42,490 bases of DNA from Microcaldota archaeon. GTDB lineage: Archaea; Micrarchaeota; Micrarchaeia; Micrarchaeales; CABMGC01. Location of the stretch: positions 1 to 42,490 of the forward strand of contig JAJZLN010000031.1 of the NCBI GenBank assembly GCA_021803425.1. The letters run 5' to 3'. Every line of letters begins with the position of its first letter. The stretch's first letter is position 1. Positions 16,601 to 24,645 of the stretch are shown one piece after another. A program made the position numbers and the translations under genes. The notes beneath the pieces are model-generated. The model had not been told where the DNA came from and searched no databases. It worked only from the letters and a program-made list of their open reading frames with translations.

Positions 16601-17089
16601 CTCGCTTATCCCAGCCGCAGTGTCTATGAGCTCCCTCCTGCCGTTCGAATTTAGATTGGCTATCCTTGATATCTCACCCTGGGGTATGGTTGTGGTGTCA
16701 TCAACCTTCAAACCGTTTGCAGACAGAAATTCCACAACCTCCTTTCTTGTCATCGTCTTTCCATCAAACCTGTACGAAGATTTTCCATCTGACTTTATGT
16801 ATTTTGTTATTGACACCGACTTGCCATCGCCCTCAAATTCCATCTTAACATGTGCAACAGTAGGTTCATCCTGTCTCCTCTTTACATTCCGGTTTATAAG
16901 CTCGTCAAGCCTGTCGACCCTTAGCGTCTGCAATGAAGATTCCCCAAGCCCGAATATTAGAGCATCAAATATGACCGATTTTCCACTGCCATTCGGTCCG
17001 ACAACACACGTGAATCCCTTGCTCAGGAGCAGATTAGCATTCCTGAATGATTTGAATTTATCAAGAATTACGGACTTCAAGTACAGCAT
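13682..17089 (-). CDS. smc: Chromosome segregation ATPase SMC
   Basis: The 1135-residue protein shows the complete SMC layout. The N-terminal head has Walker A GPNGSGKS (31-38) and a Q-loop segment TTTIPQGEISRIANLN. Two long coiled coils flank a hinge (about 490-650) that contains the TYAIEAAAASRFEYFVVD and ISGGS segments. The C-terminal head has the signature FSGGQKAMVALMML, where the usual first Leu is Phe, and Walker B LYLFDEVDAALD. SMC dimers organise and separate chromosomes. Its kleisin partners (ScpA/ScpB) are not in the window. Upstream is the M50 protease gene (43 bases) and downstream the signal peptidase (13 bases). Confidence 0.97.
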   Translation of the reverse strand: MLYLKSVILDKFKSFRNANLLLSKGFTCVVGPNGSGKSVIFDALIFGLGESSLQTLRVDRLDELINRNVKRRQDEPTVAHVKMEFEGDGKSVSITKYIKSDGKSSYRFDGKTMTRKEVVEFLSANGLKVDDTTTIPQGEISRIANLNSNGRRELIDTAAGISEFNEKIKEAMQNLDKVDQKISESNAVLNERLGFLNELEHEKEQAEKFMKLGQRQKALRYSILISRQKELSSIFETNMRDMAILDSKKNDSVSRLNEIRSHRERLNEERQQITNELNKISSAFSETNAKLENITKELVQLEVEIPSLHKSVADNLSILDKSNAESKSLREKVKSNGLSIQSIEKSISALQSKMPNIDLFTDAAGFEKEFKEIDSKISEADSAIIDVQGYISKLQSELSLHLSKSKDIEASLCDVEEAIKSSGTKKSDIQKAIADAKDSILKSAAKSTKLKQVISDLLLKISGLDAEVLTFKEQKAIAQSREAGFSGRIASKFSEAEGFYGKASSLCEYDPKYTYAIEAAAASRFEYFVVDSISVANTIIDYLKKNNLGRATFIPIAELNIEKLRKEDPELKSVIDFIKFKPKFTNVFSYIFNNTFLVDNPNEAKKYGIGKHRYVTLEGELIEQSGIISGGSSKRVSLATIVAKINLLEKDKSDANNSLIVAEEELKISDKDRYMSEVKLSSMSSELKSIESDISKSLKQQSSAKDQLKKIEESIKKIKSEIESKDREKLELISVVETYKKDKSMVMSKFSSSTANTEKSKRLKENRDTANKIRDEIESQKIKIAELSKEIEMFNQRISELSATISKSQSDIREFKSALGEKEMRRDVLNKSRDSIMKELKSKKDSSSNSYSRLNSIDSEVGAISQEYGKLEVEISNFERQINDFKIKTSQAQTSLNDINAELSTSENTQEIIKLGVDEMQTEVKLITEKLNELGNVNLKAPEVYNEKKKFVEEAQLKVATLQSEKDAVVKAIEEADSKKLQAFMDVLNQVNKNFSRLYNYVFSGKAMILLENEKDPLNSGIYIKINDGKTDIPLKSFSGGQKAMVALMMLFSIHLCKKSSLYLFDEVDAALDPENAKILSKLIKQMSNEAQFIVISHNNSLIVNADAAIGVTMGPSKESNAYGIDIASAIKNKQ

Positions 17090-17132
17090 TTCCGGGCACC
17101 GATCGCAATATATGGATGCTTATATTATATTT

Positions 17133-18218
17133 TTAAGCCTTTCCTTCATTTTTCTTCCTTAAATGAAGAGCAATGAAGGTGTTTATGTGCTGACTTGTAG
17201 AAATCCCGATAATCTTGCCTTTCTTTGTGATTGCGGCAATCTTGAAAGGATTAGATTCTATATTTGGCAGGGCATCGGTTATTTTTGCGGCATAGTTTAA
17301 GTTCGGTATCGGAACTGCAAGCTCCCCTATGATCTCTGCCTTATTCAAAGCCTTCCTGTCAAACACATTGACTATAGCATATTCTCCTTTAGGCGTCTTT
17401 GTGAGTATTGTATACTCCCTCTTTTTGCCGATTATATCATAAAGTACGTTCGGATTCGAATCATAATCTACTATTGCAAAATTCTTGCTCATGGTTTTAG
17501 ATATCGGCATGCCATGAGTATCGCGCCTAAGCTTTACCGATTCCTCTTCTGCCAATACCCCTTGATAAAGGAAAAATACTATTATAAAGTCCCATATTAA
17601 TATTATAACCTTTGAACTAAAGGAATATCTGATTGGAGACATTATGAATAATATCGTTGCAGCTATTATTAGGCCCATGACATACCTACTCACTCTTGCA
17701 GTCTTCATTGTTGCTTCGTAAAAATCATATTTCTTCTCAAGATAGCTCCTGAGCACTCTCCCGCCATCCATTGGAAATGCTGGAAGAATATTGAACGCCC
17801 CCAAGAATATGTTTATAACAAACAGATACTGCACTATGAAAGTAATTATTCCTGGAGGGGTGAATATCACTAAAATGCCAAATAACCCTCCAAGGAACAG
17901 GCTCATTATCGGTCCTGCAATAGAAATGTTGAATTCTACACGTGGATTTATGTTTATTTCTTCTATCATAGATGCGCCGCCTATTGGAAGAAGAACTATT
18001 CTGCTGACTTTTATCTTGTTGCGCAAGGCAGTAATTGAGTGGGAAAGTTCGTGTATCAGAACACATACAAAGAGGAGTATCCATATAAGGCCCAGGAGGG
18101 GAGATATGAAAATGAATAGCAATATAAGCAGGATGAACATCCAATGCAGTTCAATGTCTATTCCAGCTATCCTCCCTATCCCTATAGAGCCATTAGACAT
18201 TCCAACCAACACTAACAT
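17133..18218 (-). CDS. Site-2-type membrane zinc protease (M50) with C-terminal regulatory domain
   Basis: The 361-residue protein has the intramembrane protease motifs HELSH at 56-60 (zinc ligands His56 and His60, catalytic Glu57) and NILPAFPMDGGRVLR, with the third ligand Asp151. Six or so membrane segments lie before residue 230. The last 110 residues look like a degenerate CBS pair (FAIVDYDSNPNVLYDIIG, EYTILTKTPKGEYAIV, KKGKIIGIST). This domain order matches archaeal and bacterial SpoIVFB-like proteases that cut membrane-bound regulators. Start ATG 18218 is used; ATG 18200 is an alternative that fits a TATA-like sequence near 18222-18232. It is the probable first gene of the run leading to the carbonic anhydrase. 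Confidence 0.9.
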   Translation of the reverse strand: MLVLVGMSNGSIGIGRIAGIDIELHWMFILLILLFIFISPLLGLIWILLFVCVLIHELSHSITALRNKIKVSRIVLLPIGGASMIEEININPRVEFNISIAGPIMSLFLGGLFGILVIFTPPGIITFIVQYLFVINIFLGAFNILPAFPMDGGRVLRSYLEKKYDFYEATMKTARVSRYVMGLIIAATILFIMSPIRYSFSSKVIILIWDFIIVFFLYQGVLAEEESVKLRRDTHGMPISKTMSKNFAIVDYDSNPNVLYDIIGKKREYTILTKTPKGEYAIVNVFDRKALNKAEIIGELAVPIPNLNYAAKITDALPNIESNPFKIAAITKKGKIIGISTSQHINTFIALHLRKKNEGKA

Positions 18219-18259
18219 TTTTCCATAAAAGTTAATAACCCTTTTTACCTCTTTTATTC

Positions 18260-18970
18260 ATGGCGATCTCATTCTTGAAAGGTGTGCCTGCATTATTCAT
18301 AGAAAGGGAGAAATTGGTGGTAGTTGGCGACATCCATATAGGCATTGGGGAGAAATACAGAAATTCTGGGATTGAATTTCCAAATGATGCAGAAAGAACA
18401 GGACATGAAATCATGTCCATCTGTAATAATAACGATGCTGCCGGGATTGCAATGCTAGGAGACGTAAAAGACAGGATTTCCAGGCTGACCGTTGAGGACA
18501 TGCGCGGAATGAGGGATTTTTTTGCGCAGATTGCAGATACGGATATATACATAGCTAAAGGAAACCATGATGCATACATTGATGCCATACTTTCGGATAT
18601 TGGAGTAAAAGCAACCATAAAAAAGGAAATAGTGCTTTCTGACGTGGCGCTTATACATGGGAATTCGATGCCTTCTGAAGAAGCGATGAAAAAAGATTAT
18701 TTGATATGCGGACATAGCCATATGGCTGCTCTTGTAAATGGAATAGATAGAAAGGCATGGCTTGTAGCTCGGGCAGGAGATAATATCAGTAAATTTTACA
18801 AAAAACATAACAAAAACATAAAGCTTGTGGTAGCCCCGGCATTCAACAGGCTCATCATAGGCAGCAGAATAGGGTATTCGTCTGCAAAACACCTGCCTCT
18901 GCTCAACAATAATGTCTTTGATTTGAAGAAGGCGACTGTATATGATCTTTTTGGCAATGAGCTTGCATGA
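18260..18970 (+). CDS. Metallophosphoesterase (COG1407-like)
   Basis: The 236-residue protein has the calcineurin-like motifs in order: GDIHIG (29-34, preceded by VVV), GDVKDR, GNHDAY and GHSHMA. These bind two metal ions for phosphoester hydrolysis. The short, compact layout matches archaeal predicted phosphoesterases that often sit near DNA repair or helicase genes, which are not seen here. The gene is divergent from the M50 protease (41-base gap), and its stop abuts the stop of the next minus-strand gene. The substrate is unknown. Confidence 0.88.
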   Translation: MAISFLKGVPALFIEREKLVVVGDIHIGIGEKYRNSGIEFPNDAERTGHEIMSICNNNDAAGIAMLGDVKDRISRLTVEDMRGMRDFFAQIADTDIYIAKGNHDAYIDAILSDIGVKATIKKEIVLSDVALIHGNSMPSEEAMKKDYLICGHSHMAALVNGIDRKAWLVARAGDNISKFYKKHNKNIKLVVAPAFNRLIIGSRIGYSSAKHLPLLNNNVFDLKKATVYDLFGNELA

Positions 18971-19528
18971 TTATTGCTTGCGCATGACCGATTTTATCTG
19001 TTGGTTTTTGACCGAGTTTCCGAATATTTTTTGGTATTTTTTCAATTTTTCTATGTTGCTGTCCAGCTGTTTTATGCTGTTGGGATGTTCTGCCTTAATT
19101 TTTTCGTAGATGGTATCGAGCCATGAAAAGAACCTTTTCTTGTCTGCAATAAATTCAGCGAGCCTGGCGCCTGGCGCCATTATGAAAAGGGAGCCGTCGT
19201 TGCTAAGATATACAATTCTCCTTGATTTTAGCCATTCTAACGCACGTTCATTGCTATTATGAAAAAATTCATTATAGCGAACCCAGTTAAACTCATTTAA
19301 TCCTGTAATTTTGATGCCGGAATTATTGTATATGTCTTCAAGGAGGTTTATCTTTGATATGAATGTAAAGGATATACCGTTATTTTTAATCCTTAAAAGA
19401 ATTAGCTCACTTAACAAGTCTTCAGCATTTGTTAAAGTTTCTTTTTCTCTAACCTGTTCTGCAGAAGCGTACAGCTCTTTTAAAAATTCTTTTTTTGAAC
19501 TGCACACTTTTTTACTTTCTGCACCCAT
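18971..19528 (-). CDS. Hypothetical protein, mostly helical (185 residues)
   Basis: No family is recognised. The N-terminal 70 residues are charged helices with two leucine-rich stretches (LTNAEDLLSELILLRI). A middle part (about 95-130: ALEWLKSRRIVYLSNDGSLFIM) resembles the recognition helix and wing of a winged-helix domain. The C-terminal third is Lys-rich and probably coiled coil (IKQLDSNIEKLKKYQKIFG). It ends in RKQ. It starts 7 bases after the geranylgeranyl reductase stop, so it is likely co-transcribed with it. A DNA-binding role is only a guess. Confidence 0.75.
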   Translation of the reverse strand: MGAESKKVCSSKKEFLKELYASAEQVREKETLTNAEDLLSELILLRIKNNGISFTFISKINLLEDIYNNSGIKITGLNEFNWVRYNEFFHNSNERALEWLKSRRIVYLSNDGSLFIMAPGARLAEFIADKKRFFSWLDTIYEKIKAEHPNSIKQLDSNIEKLKKYQKIFGNSVKNQQIKSVMRKQ

Positions 19529-19535
19529 ATGATCG

Positions 19536-20978
19536 CTATATCGGATTCGGCTTGAATTTTTCCTTCACTTCATGCATCCTTTCAGTTACTTTGCGCTTCC
19601 ATGCATCAAATGACCCCAGATCTTTTGGATAGTTGTTGTAGTGCTCATTCATTTCTTTCATTACCTTTACGCAATAAAGGAGATTCTTGAACGCGTTGAT
19701 ATTTGATATTCCGCTTAGTACCTTGTTGAATGTGCTTGCTATCGATATCTTTGGTATATTGCCATAGCTTATCTCTACAGCTTCCTCTTCAGTAAGGAAC
19801 CTTGATATGCCATAGTTTATCAAATCATTGTTAAGCGATTGGAGATATATCCTGAAAACCTCAAGTCCGGCAGTTTTGTTACCATATACTTCATTGTACC
19901 AGAGATTATATTTCCACAGAAACTCCATGCTTGTATCATTTGAAGCTATCGCTTCGGCAGCAATCTTTCCTGCCATAGTTCCAGCAGTCATTGCAGGCCC
20001 GATTCCACCTGCACTTATGGGATTCGGCATGGCCATACTGTCCCCAGCACCCATATAACCTGGGTAGACAAGACTATCCAACTGACGCCTTACAGTTACA
20101 GACCAGTATCCTTTACCATTTGAGTCTTGCCCGTCTATAGTTGGATCCTTTATGCAGGGATTCCATCGCACATACTGGTCTATAAGCATATGGAGAGTGT
20201 CTTTCCTATTGAGCTTCGCATTTCTGATTTCCAAAGACTTTTTCTCTGTTCCTATACCGACGTTTATCCTTCTTCCGGATTTTGGAAATACCCACCCATA
20301 GCCACCAGGCGCAAGCTGCTGATTCAGATGTATAATGGCATTTTTTGGATCATAGTAATTGGTATCTGCACCTTCGGCGGGATTGAATTTATATATATAT
20401 CTGCCGGTCGATTCGATGTCATCTATGCTTATATTATTCTCTATGAAGTCGTTCTTTGGCAGTTTCCTTCGTATGGTGCTTGCTATACCTAAAGTGTCTA
20501 TGACTATCTTCGCATGATACTTTACCTGATTGCCTTTTTCGTCGCGCCCATATACGCCAACTACCTTTTGATCGGATATTATTGGTCCTTCAACTTCGTG
20601 CCTTGGCCTGTAGTCCACGCCGTTTTTCACTGCGAAATCTGTGATTACCTTTGCAAGTTTAGGCCTATCCAAGCTGTATCCTGCACCTTCAAACTGGAGT
20701 TTTCTGGTGAAATCGGGGCTGATTACCTGCACACCGTCCACTTTGACATCAAGCACAGGTTCTGTCAGCTTAAGATCAAGCTCCTTATATATAAAGTCTA
20801 CATGTGTCTTTGCTACCGCATCGCCGCATACCCATCCCCAATTAGTTTTTTTTCCTGCCTCAGAATAATCGTTCCTGTCAAGCATAAGCGTCTTCGCACC
20901 GCCCTTTGCTGCACCTGCAGCTGCAAGCGCCCCGGATATGCCTCCGCCTGCAACTATAACATCAAAATCTTCAGGCAT
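19536..20978 (-). CDS. Geranylgeranyl reductase family flavoprotein
   Basis: These FAD enzymes saturate the isoprenoid chains of archaeal membrane lipids. The N-terminal dinucleotide fold VAGGGISGALAAAGAAKGG is followed by an acidic segment (LMLDRND). The conserved WGWVCGDA stretch (replacing the more common CGE/GGL type), GGYGWVFPKSGRRINVGIG and the second FAD motif GAGDSMAMPNPISAGGIGPAM are all present. The C-terminal part is helical and less conserved. Start ATG 20978 is preferred over ATG 20987 because AAAGGATGG then sits at normal Shine-Dalgarno spacing. It lies 17 bases after rpoK and is probably in the same transcript. Confidence 0.9.
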   Translation of the reverse strand: MPEDFDVIVAGGGISGALAAAGAAKGGAKTLMLDRNDYSEAGKKTNWGWVCGDAVAKTHVDFIYKELDLKLTEPVLDVKVDGVQVISPDFTRKLQFEGAGYSLDRPKLAKVITDFAVKNGVDYRPRHEVEGPIISDQKVVGVYGRDEKGNQVKYHAKIVIDTLGIASTIRRKLPKNDFIENNISIDDIESTGRYIYKFNPAEGADTNYYDPKNAIIHLNQQLAPGGYGWVFPKSGRRINVGIGTEKKSLEIRNAKLNRKDTLHMLIDQYVRWNPCIKDPTIDGQDSNGKGYWSVTVRRQLDSLVYPGYMGAGDSMAMPNPISAGGIGPAMTAGTMAGKIAAEAIASNDTSMEFLWKYNLWYNEVYGNKTAGLEVFRIYLQSLNNDLINYGISRFLTEEEAVEISYGNIPKISIASTFNKVLSGISNINAFKNLLYCVKVMKEMNEHYNNYPKDLGSFDAWKRKVTERMHEVKEKFKPNPI

Positions 20979-20994
20979 GAAAACCATCCTTTTG

Positions 20995-21168
20995 TTAATC
21001 TACCCTTATCACAACTATAGGTATTGCATCTTCATTGAACTCCAGTTCTGCGAGATCGAGAGGAGATGAAATGGACTCTCTGATCTTTATTAGTGGTGGT
21101 GCGCCATATGCAAGTTGAAGCGCTCTTGCGCCTATTATGGTCGCCTTCTCAAACTTAGTATACTCCAT
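20995..21168 (-). CDS. rpoK: DNA-directed RNA polymerase subunit K (Rpb6/omega homologue)
   Basis: A 57-residue frame starting at ATG 21168 matches archaeal RpoK over its full length. It has YTKFEKATIIGARALQLAYG, then APPLIKI, and a C-terminal SPLDLAELEFNEDAIPIVVIR. The (T)KFE-ARALQ-GAPP-A..E-PI.I.R pattern is the family signature. RpoK helps fold and hold the largest polymerase subunit. The gene is easily missed because of its size. It is followed closely by the geranylgeranyl reductase gene. A TATA-like sequence lies in the AT-rich stretch near 21205-21235. In many archaea rpoK sits beside rpoN and enolase; here enolase is about 8 kb away. Confidence 0.96.
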   Translation of the reverse strand: MEYTKFEKATIIGARALQLAYGAPPLIKIRESISSPLDLAELEFNEDAIPIVVIRVD

Positions 21169-21261
21169 AAGCTTACCCAGCTTAAATTAAAGACAAGACT
21201 GGCTTTAATTTATTGTATAAAAAGTCTTTTATATGTATCTGATTTGGAAACCAGCTTGAAT

Positions 21262-21957
21262 CTACCTTATCTTTTTGTAGTTTGACATGGACTTCTTAAA
21301 TAGATTATACATTACCACATTTATAAGGTAGTACATAAAATATCTCCACATTCCCCACAGAATGACCCTTCTGGCGCTTGTACGCACATACGCACTTTCA
21401 ACATATCTTATCTTGCCGTATTTCTTTAGCCGATTTGAAAGTTCCCAGTCTTCGTAAGTCACTAGGTTTTCATCAAATCCGCCGGATTTCCTTAATGCAC
21501 TCGCCCTCACTGCAAAATTTGAACCGACTATGCAGGGTTTTCCGAACAATATGGATATCCTTACAAAATATTTTGAAATGAGGATATATCCCATATCCAG
21601 CAATTTTCCATTCTCTATAGGGTAGATCGGCCCTGTCGCGGCAACTACTTTTCTGTCAGCGAATGCTGAAAGGTATGATTCTATCAAATTTTCCGAAGGA
21701 AACGTATCCGAATCAATGAAAATTATAAGTTTGCCTTTTGCGGCTGCTGCCCCGATGTTCCTGGCTGCAGAAACGCCTTTCTTGTCCGTCACTATGACTT
21801 TTGCAAAGCGTCTGGCAAGATTTCGCGTTTTGTCTTCACTTCGCCCATCGACAACTATGGTCTCAAACCCGGCAAATGTCTGTTTTTCAAGGCCTGACAT
21901 GGGATATCTTATATATTTCTCCTCGTTGAGGGCAGGAATCACTACACTAACATCCAT
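21262..21957 (-). CDS. Family 2 glycosyltransferase, membrane-associated
   Basis: From ATG 21957 the product is 231 residues. It begins MDVSVVIPALNEEKYI, the GT2 nucleotide-binding start. It continues with a conserved ETIVVDGRSEDKT and the metal-binding FIDSDTFPSE. The acceptor-side motif is YEDWELSNRLKKYG (the ED pair is the catalytic base region). A single hydrophobic segment near the C-terminus (GMWRYFMYYLINVVMYNLF) may anchor it. A longer frame upstream (to 22125) adds 56 Cys-rich residues with no family resemblance and is rejected. Likely role: transfer of a sugar to a lipid or surface glycan. Confidence 0.88.
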   Translation of the reverse strand: MDVSVVIPALNEEKYIRYPMSGLEKQTFAGFETIVVDGRSEDKTRNLARRFAKVIVTDKKGVSAARNIGAAAAKGKLIIFIDSDTFPSENLIESYLSAFADRKVVAATGPIYPIENGKLLDMGYILISKYFVRISILFGKPCIVGSNFAVRASALRKSGGFDENLVTYEDWELSNRLKKYGKIRYVESAYVRTSARRVILWGMWRYFMYYLINVVMYNLFKKSMSNYKKIR

Positions 21958-22142
21958 ATCAAAGTACCATTTATTTTGCAGAAAGTGACTGGAAGCACAT
22001 TCCCATCCATAAATGGATAAGGATTTCCCGCTCACATTGTTAATATGACATTCTGTCCACAAATATTTAATTATTTTGCGTTTGCTGCAAACTGATTCGC
22101 CAAAGCAACAGGATCTGCCCTGCATTTTACATTTTTGCTGAA

Positions 22143-23165
22143 TCAGGTGGTCTTGATTTTTTGGGCTGGGCCGTTTTCTGTGGATTTGCTTTCTGCATTC
22201 TGCCTTGCTGCTTGGGCGTTATAAGCTTGCACCACCATATTTATTATGTCCTGATTTCTGCTGTCATTGGCATATGAAAGCGCATTTTTGTTATTTATGT
22301 CCGAAGCAGAAAGATCAACACCCTTGTCTATTAGCTTCTTCACAATTAAGGTATTTTGCTTCTCAATCGCAATCATTATGGGGGTTTTTCCCGATTTTGT
22401 GCGTTGATTGCAATCTGCACTGCAATCTATAAGCAGCACTGCAATGTTGGTATCCCTATCAAGGGCTATTGCATACGCCAGTGGGCTTTGACCCATAGAA
22501 TTCATATTGTCTATGGAGGCTTTGGCATCCAGCAATATTTTTATAATTTCTTCGCTGCCTGTTGAAACGGCATAATGAAGAGGAACATTTAGTTTGGAAT
22601 CGGGCCTGTTAACATCCGCGTGATAATCAATAAGCATTGAAACCAGCTTTGCGTTTTTCTTAAATATTGCAACATCAAGCGGAACTGTGGTCAGTTTTCC
22701 GTTGTAAAGCCCGCAATAATTTGGATCTGCGCCTTTATCGAGAAGCATCTTTGTTACTGACACCCTATTTCTTGACAGAGCATTTATAAGAGGCGTAAAA
22801 CCACCTACGCCAACAACATTTATAGGTGAATTGGCTTCTTCCAAAAGAAAACGGACCGCTTCGCAAGAACCGGACGATGCTGCATAGATAATTGGTATAT
22901 CCGCTTTTATTTCTTGGAACGGGTCTCCCTCTACTTTTGCACCTGAATTAATAAGAAGTTTAAGCATTGCGCCCCTTGAATCGTCATTTAATATTGCAAG
23001 ATTAACCGGCATTATAGGAACTTTTCCGCCATTGATGAATAATGGCTTGTTAGGGTCGGCTCCAAGATTCAGTGCTATGTCTACTTCATCTGCATTTTTG
23101 TCCAGCAGTATACTGTCTCGCAGAAGTACATATGCAATATCCTTTATGGATTCTGATTCAGCCAT
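22143..23165 (-). CDS. Ankyrin-repeat protein
   Basis: The 340-residue protein consists almost wholly of about eight ankyrin repeats of 33-38 residues, for example GGFTPLINALSRNRVSVTKM and GQSPLAYAIALDRDTNIAVL, with the typical G-x-TPL-x-x-A start and LL-x-x-GAD-x-N ends. No signal peptide or membrane segment is seen. The C-terminal 30 residues are polar and disordered (NAESKSTENGPAQKIKTT). Ankyrin arrays bind proteins. They are uncommon in free-living archaea but occur in small-genome symbionts, where host interaction is often suggested; no direct evidence is available here. Confidence 0.93.
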   Translation of the reverse strand: MAESESIKDIAYVLLRDSILLDKNADEVDIALNLGADPNKPLFINGGKVPIMPVNLAILNDDSRGAMLKLLINSGAKVEGDPFQEIKADIPIIYAASSGSCEAVRFLLEEANSPINVVGVGGFTPLINALSRNRVSVTKMLLDKGADPNYCGLYNGKLTTVPLDVAIFKKNAKLVSMLIDYHADVNRPDSKLNVPLHYAVSTGSEEIIKILLDAKASIDNMNSMGQSPLAYAIALDRDTNIAVLLIDCSADCNQRTKSGKTPIMIAIEKQNTLIVKKLIDKGVDLSASDINNKNALSYANDSRNQDIINMVVQAYNAQAARQNAESKSTENGPAQKIKTT

Positions 23166-23260
23166 GATGACATCAGTTCGTTTTTGTTTGAATTGTTCAA
23201 TATTATAAGCATTTACTTCAAAATTTTGAAGGGTTTTTGGTTTGCCGGCTGATGAAAAGA

Positions 23261-23270
23261 TTTAAATTAA
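23261..23270 (+). promoter_or_regulatory. TATA box for rpoF
   Basis: TTTAAATTAA at 23261-23270, preceded by GA-rich bases, is centred about 27 bases before a predicted start near 23293. That places the transcript start just upstream of the rpoF ATG at 23316. Confidence 0.55.
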
Positions 23271-23315
23271 AGCATATGACATAATATACTGCCAAATATT
23301 GTGGTCAGTGGTTTC

Positions 23316-23657
23316 ATGTCAGTTAAGAAGAGCTTGGATAATAAACTGGTCAACATATCCGAAGTGCTTGACATACTCGATGAAAGGAAGAAAGGAGGCG
23401 AGCTTGGATATGAGCAAAGCATAACTTATGAGTATGCCAGCAAATTTGCGAAGTTGAAGCCAGGAGATGCAAAGAAAATGAAGAAGGAACTGGAAAACAT
23501 GGGGCTTGAGGAAAAGCTGGCTCTTAAAGTGATAGAGATTATGCCTGAAGAACAGAACCTGCTAAAACTGATCCTTGCAATGGACAAAAATAGGGCTCCT
23601 GCAGACGAAGAGACGATAGGCAAGATACTCGGAGTAGTGAAGAGCTACGCCAAATAA
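23316..23657 (+). CDS. rpoF: DNA-directed RNA polymerase subunit F (Rpb4 homologue)
   Basis: RpoF pairs with RpoE to form the stalk of archaeal RNA polymerase. The 113-residue product begins MSVKKSLDNKLVNISEVLDI, then has the acidic/basic helical pattern GELGYEQSITYEYASKFAKL and the C-terminal HRDC-like PEEQNLLKLILAMDKNR with the GKILGVV end. An earlier in-frame GTG at 23301 would add five residues; ATG 23316 is preferred. The gene is followed 19 bases later by the DUF655 gene, its usual archaeal neighbour. RpoK is also in this window, but RpoE is not. Confidence 0.93.
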   Translation: MSVKKSLDNKLVNISEVLDILDERKKGGELGYEQSITYEYASKFAKLKPGDAKKMKKELENMGLEEKLALKVIEIMPEEQNLLKLILAMDKNRAPADEETIGKILGVVKSYAK

Positions 23658-23676
23658 ATAAAAACTGATGATCTAA

Positions 23677-24249
23677 ATGCCAGAGTTAGAGCCTAGGAGG
23701 GAAAGTCTTGAGGAACATGCCATAGTGCTTGACTATCTCCCTACTGGAAGATCCTCTTCGGCAAGGTCAGAACCCCTTGTGCAGCTGCTGGGAGAGGATA
23801 AATTCACACTTCTCGAGGCGGTGCCAAAGAGCCCAGATATACATATCGGCGAGAAGGTTTACATTGGAAAGGGAGACCGGGACAAAATATCTGTAATAAA
23901 AGGCAGGCTTTTGTACAGCGAACTTACCGAAGTGTCAAAGAATGAGCTCTCAGGTGCAATATCAAAAATAATAAAGGCAAATGAACAGAAATTCATAAGC
24001 ATTTTCAACAGCGCAGGACCGCTTAACATAAGAATACATTCACTAGAACTGCTGCCAGGCATAGGGAAGAAACACCTTACAGCCATACTTGACGCAAGGG
24101 ATGAGAAGCCTTTCGAGAGTTTTGAGGATATATCGAAAAGAGTAACATTGCTTCAAGATCCGGTCAAGTTGCTTACTGACAGGATAATACTCGAACTCAA
24201 GGGAGAATCAAGATTCAACATTCTTACAAGACCGGTGCAGCGATTCTGA
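23677..24249 (+). CDS. DUF655 family protein (helix-hairpin-helix)
   Basis: The 190-residue protein matches the archaeal DUF655 family. The N-terminus has the conserved HAIVLDYLPTGRSS segment, followed by VQLLGEDKFTLLEAVPK, a beta-barrel-like part. The C-terminal half carries a helix-hairpin-helix (LELLPGIGKKHLTAILDAR) like that of nucleic-acid-binding proteins. Its conserved place directly after rpoF suggests a transcription, translation or RNA-related role, but the biochemical function is unknown. It converges with L21e, with a 10-base gap. Confidence 0.9.
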   Translation: MPELEPRRESLEEHAIVLDYLPTGRSSSARSEPLVQLLGEDKFTLLEAVPKSPDIHIGEKVYIGKGDRDKISVIKGRLLYSELTEVSKNELSGAISKIIKANEQKFISIFNSAGPLNIRIHSLELLPGIGKKHLTAILDARDEKPFESFEDISKRVTLLQDPVKLLTDRIILELKGESRFNILTRPVQRF

Positions 24250-24259
24250 ATTTTGTGCG

Positions 24260-24547
24260 TCAGGCCTTTTCTAGATGCATCTGCGGTACGATGAGCTTCC
24301 TTACCGAAGACTTTGAAGTGTTGATTTTTACTATGTATGACGCCCCCTGCCTGCCTATTACCACTCCAATCCTCCCCCTATACCTTGGATGAGGTATATT
24401 CGCAAAATTTGACTTTGGAAGTATAAGCACCCTGTCATTGACGTTGAAATCCTTTATGAGTTTGGTTATGCCTAGCTTTGAAGGCTTGTGGTGTCTGGCA
24501 AGGTGTCTTGTCCTACCTACAAAAAGCCCGTGGGATCTTTGCGACAT
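24260..24547 (-). CDS. rpl21e: Ribosomal protein L21e
   Basis: The 95-residue basic protein begins MSQRSHGLFVGRTRHLARH and contains the family core DFNVNDRVLILPKSN and HPRYRGRIGVVIGRQGASYIVKI. L21e is an archaeal/eukaryotic large-subunit protein with an SH3-like barrel. In many archaea L21e, rpoF and the DUF655 gene lie in one direction. Here L21e is on the opposite strand, facing DUF655 and sharing an upstream region with the TBP gene. Possible TATA-like elements for it lie around 24570-24600. Confidence 0.95.
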   Translation of the reverse strand: MSQRSHGLFVGRTRHLARHHKPSKLGITKLIKDFNVNDRVLILPKSNFANIPHPRYRGRIGVVIGRQGASYIVKINTSKSSVRKLIVPQMHLEKA

Positions 24548-24645
24548 TTATATCATCTTTGTTATCAAAATATGGCTGAAAGTACAGATATAGTACATAA
24601 ATACCTTTATAAATACTTTATGTCATATTTAAAGATAGTGGTAAA
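24548..24645. promoter_or_regulatory. Divergent promoter region between L21e and TBP
   Basis: This 98-base spacer holds TTTATAAATAC near 24606-24616 on the plus strand, centred about 35 bases upstream of the TBP ATG. On the minus strand TATTTATG and ACTATATC (about 24575-24600) are candidates for L21e. The plus-strand box is among the strongest TATA-like sequences in the window. Since TBP binds such sites, autoregulation is possible but unproven. Confidence 0.55.

Noticed and set aside
20514-21020. 168-codon Cys/Tyr-rich plus-strand frame
   Set aside because: It is antisense to the geranylgeranyl reductase and the end of rpoK, both well supported.
21958-22125. N-terminal extension of the glycosyltransferase
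   Set aside because: The added 56 residues are Cys-rich and unlike any GT2 start; the family begins at MDVSVVIPALNEE (ATG 21957).
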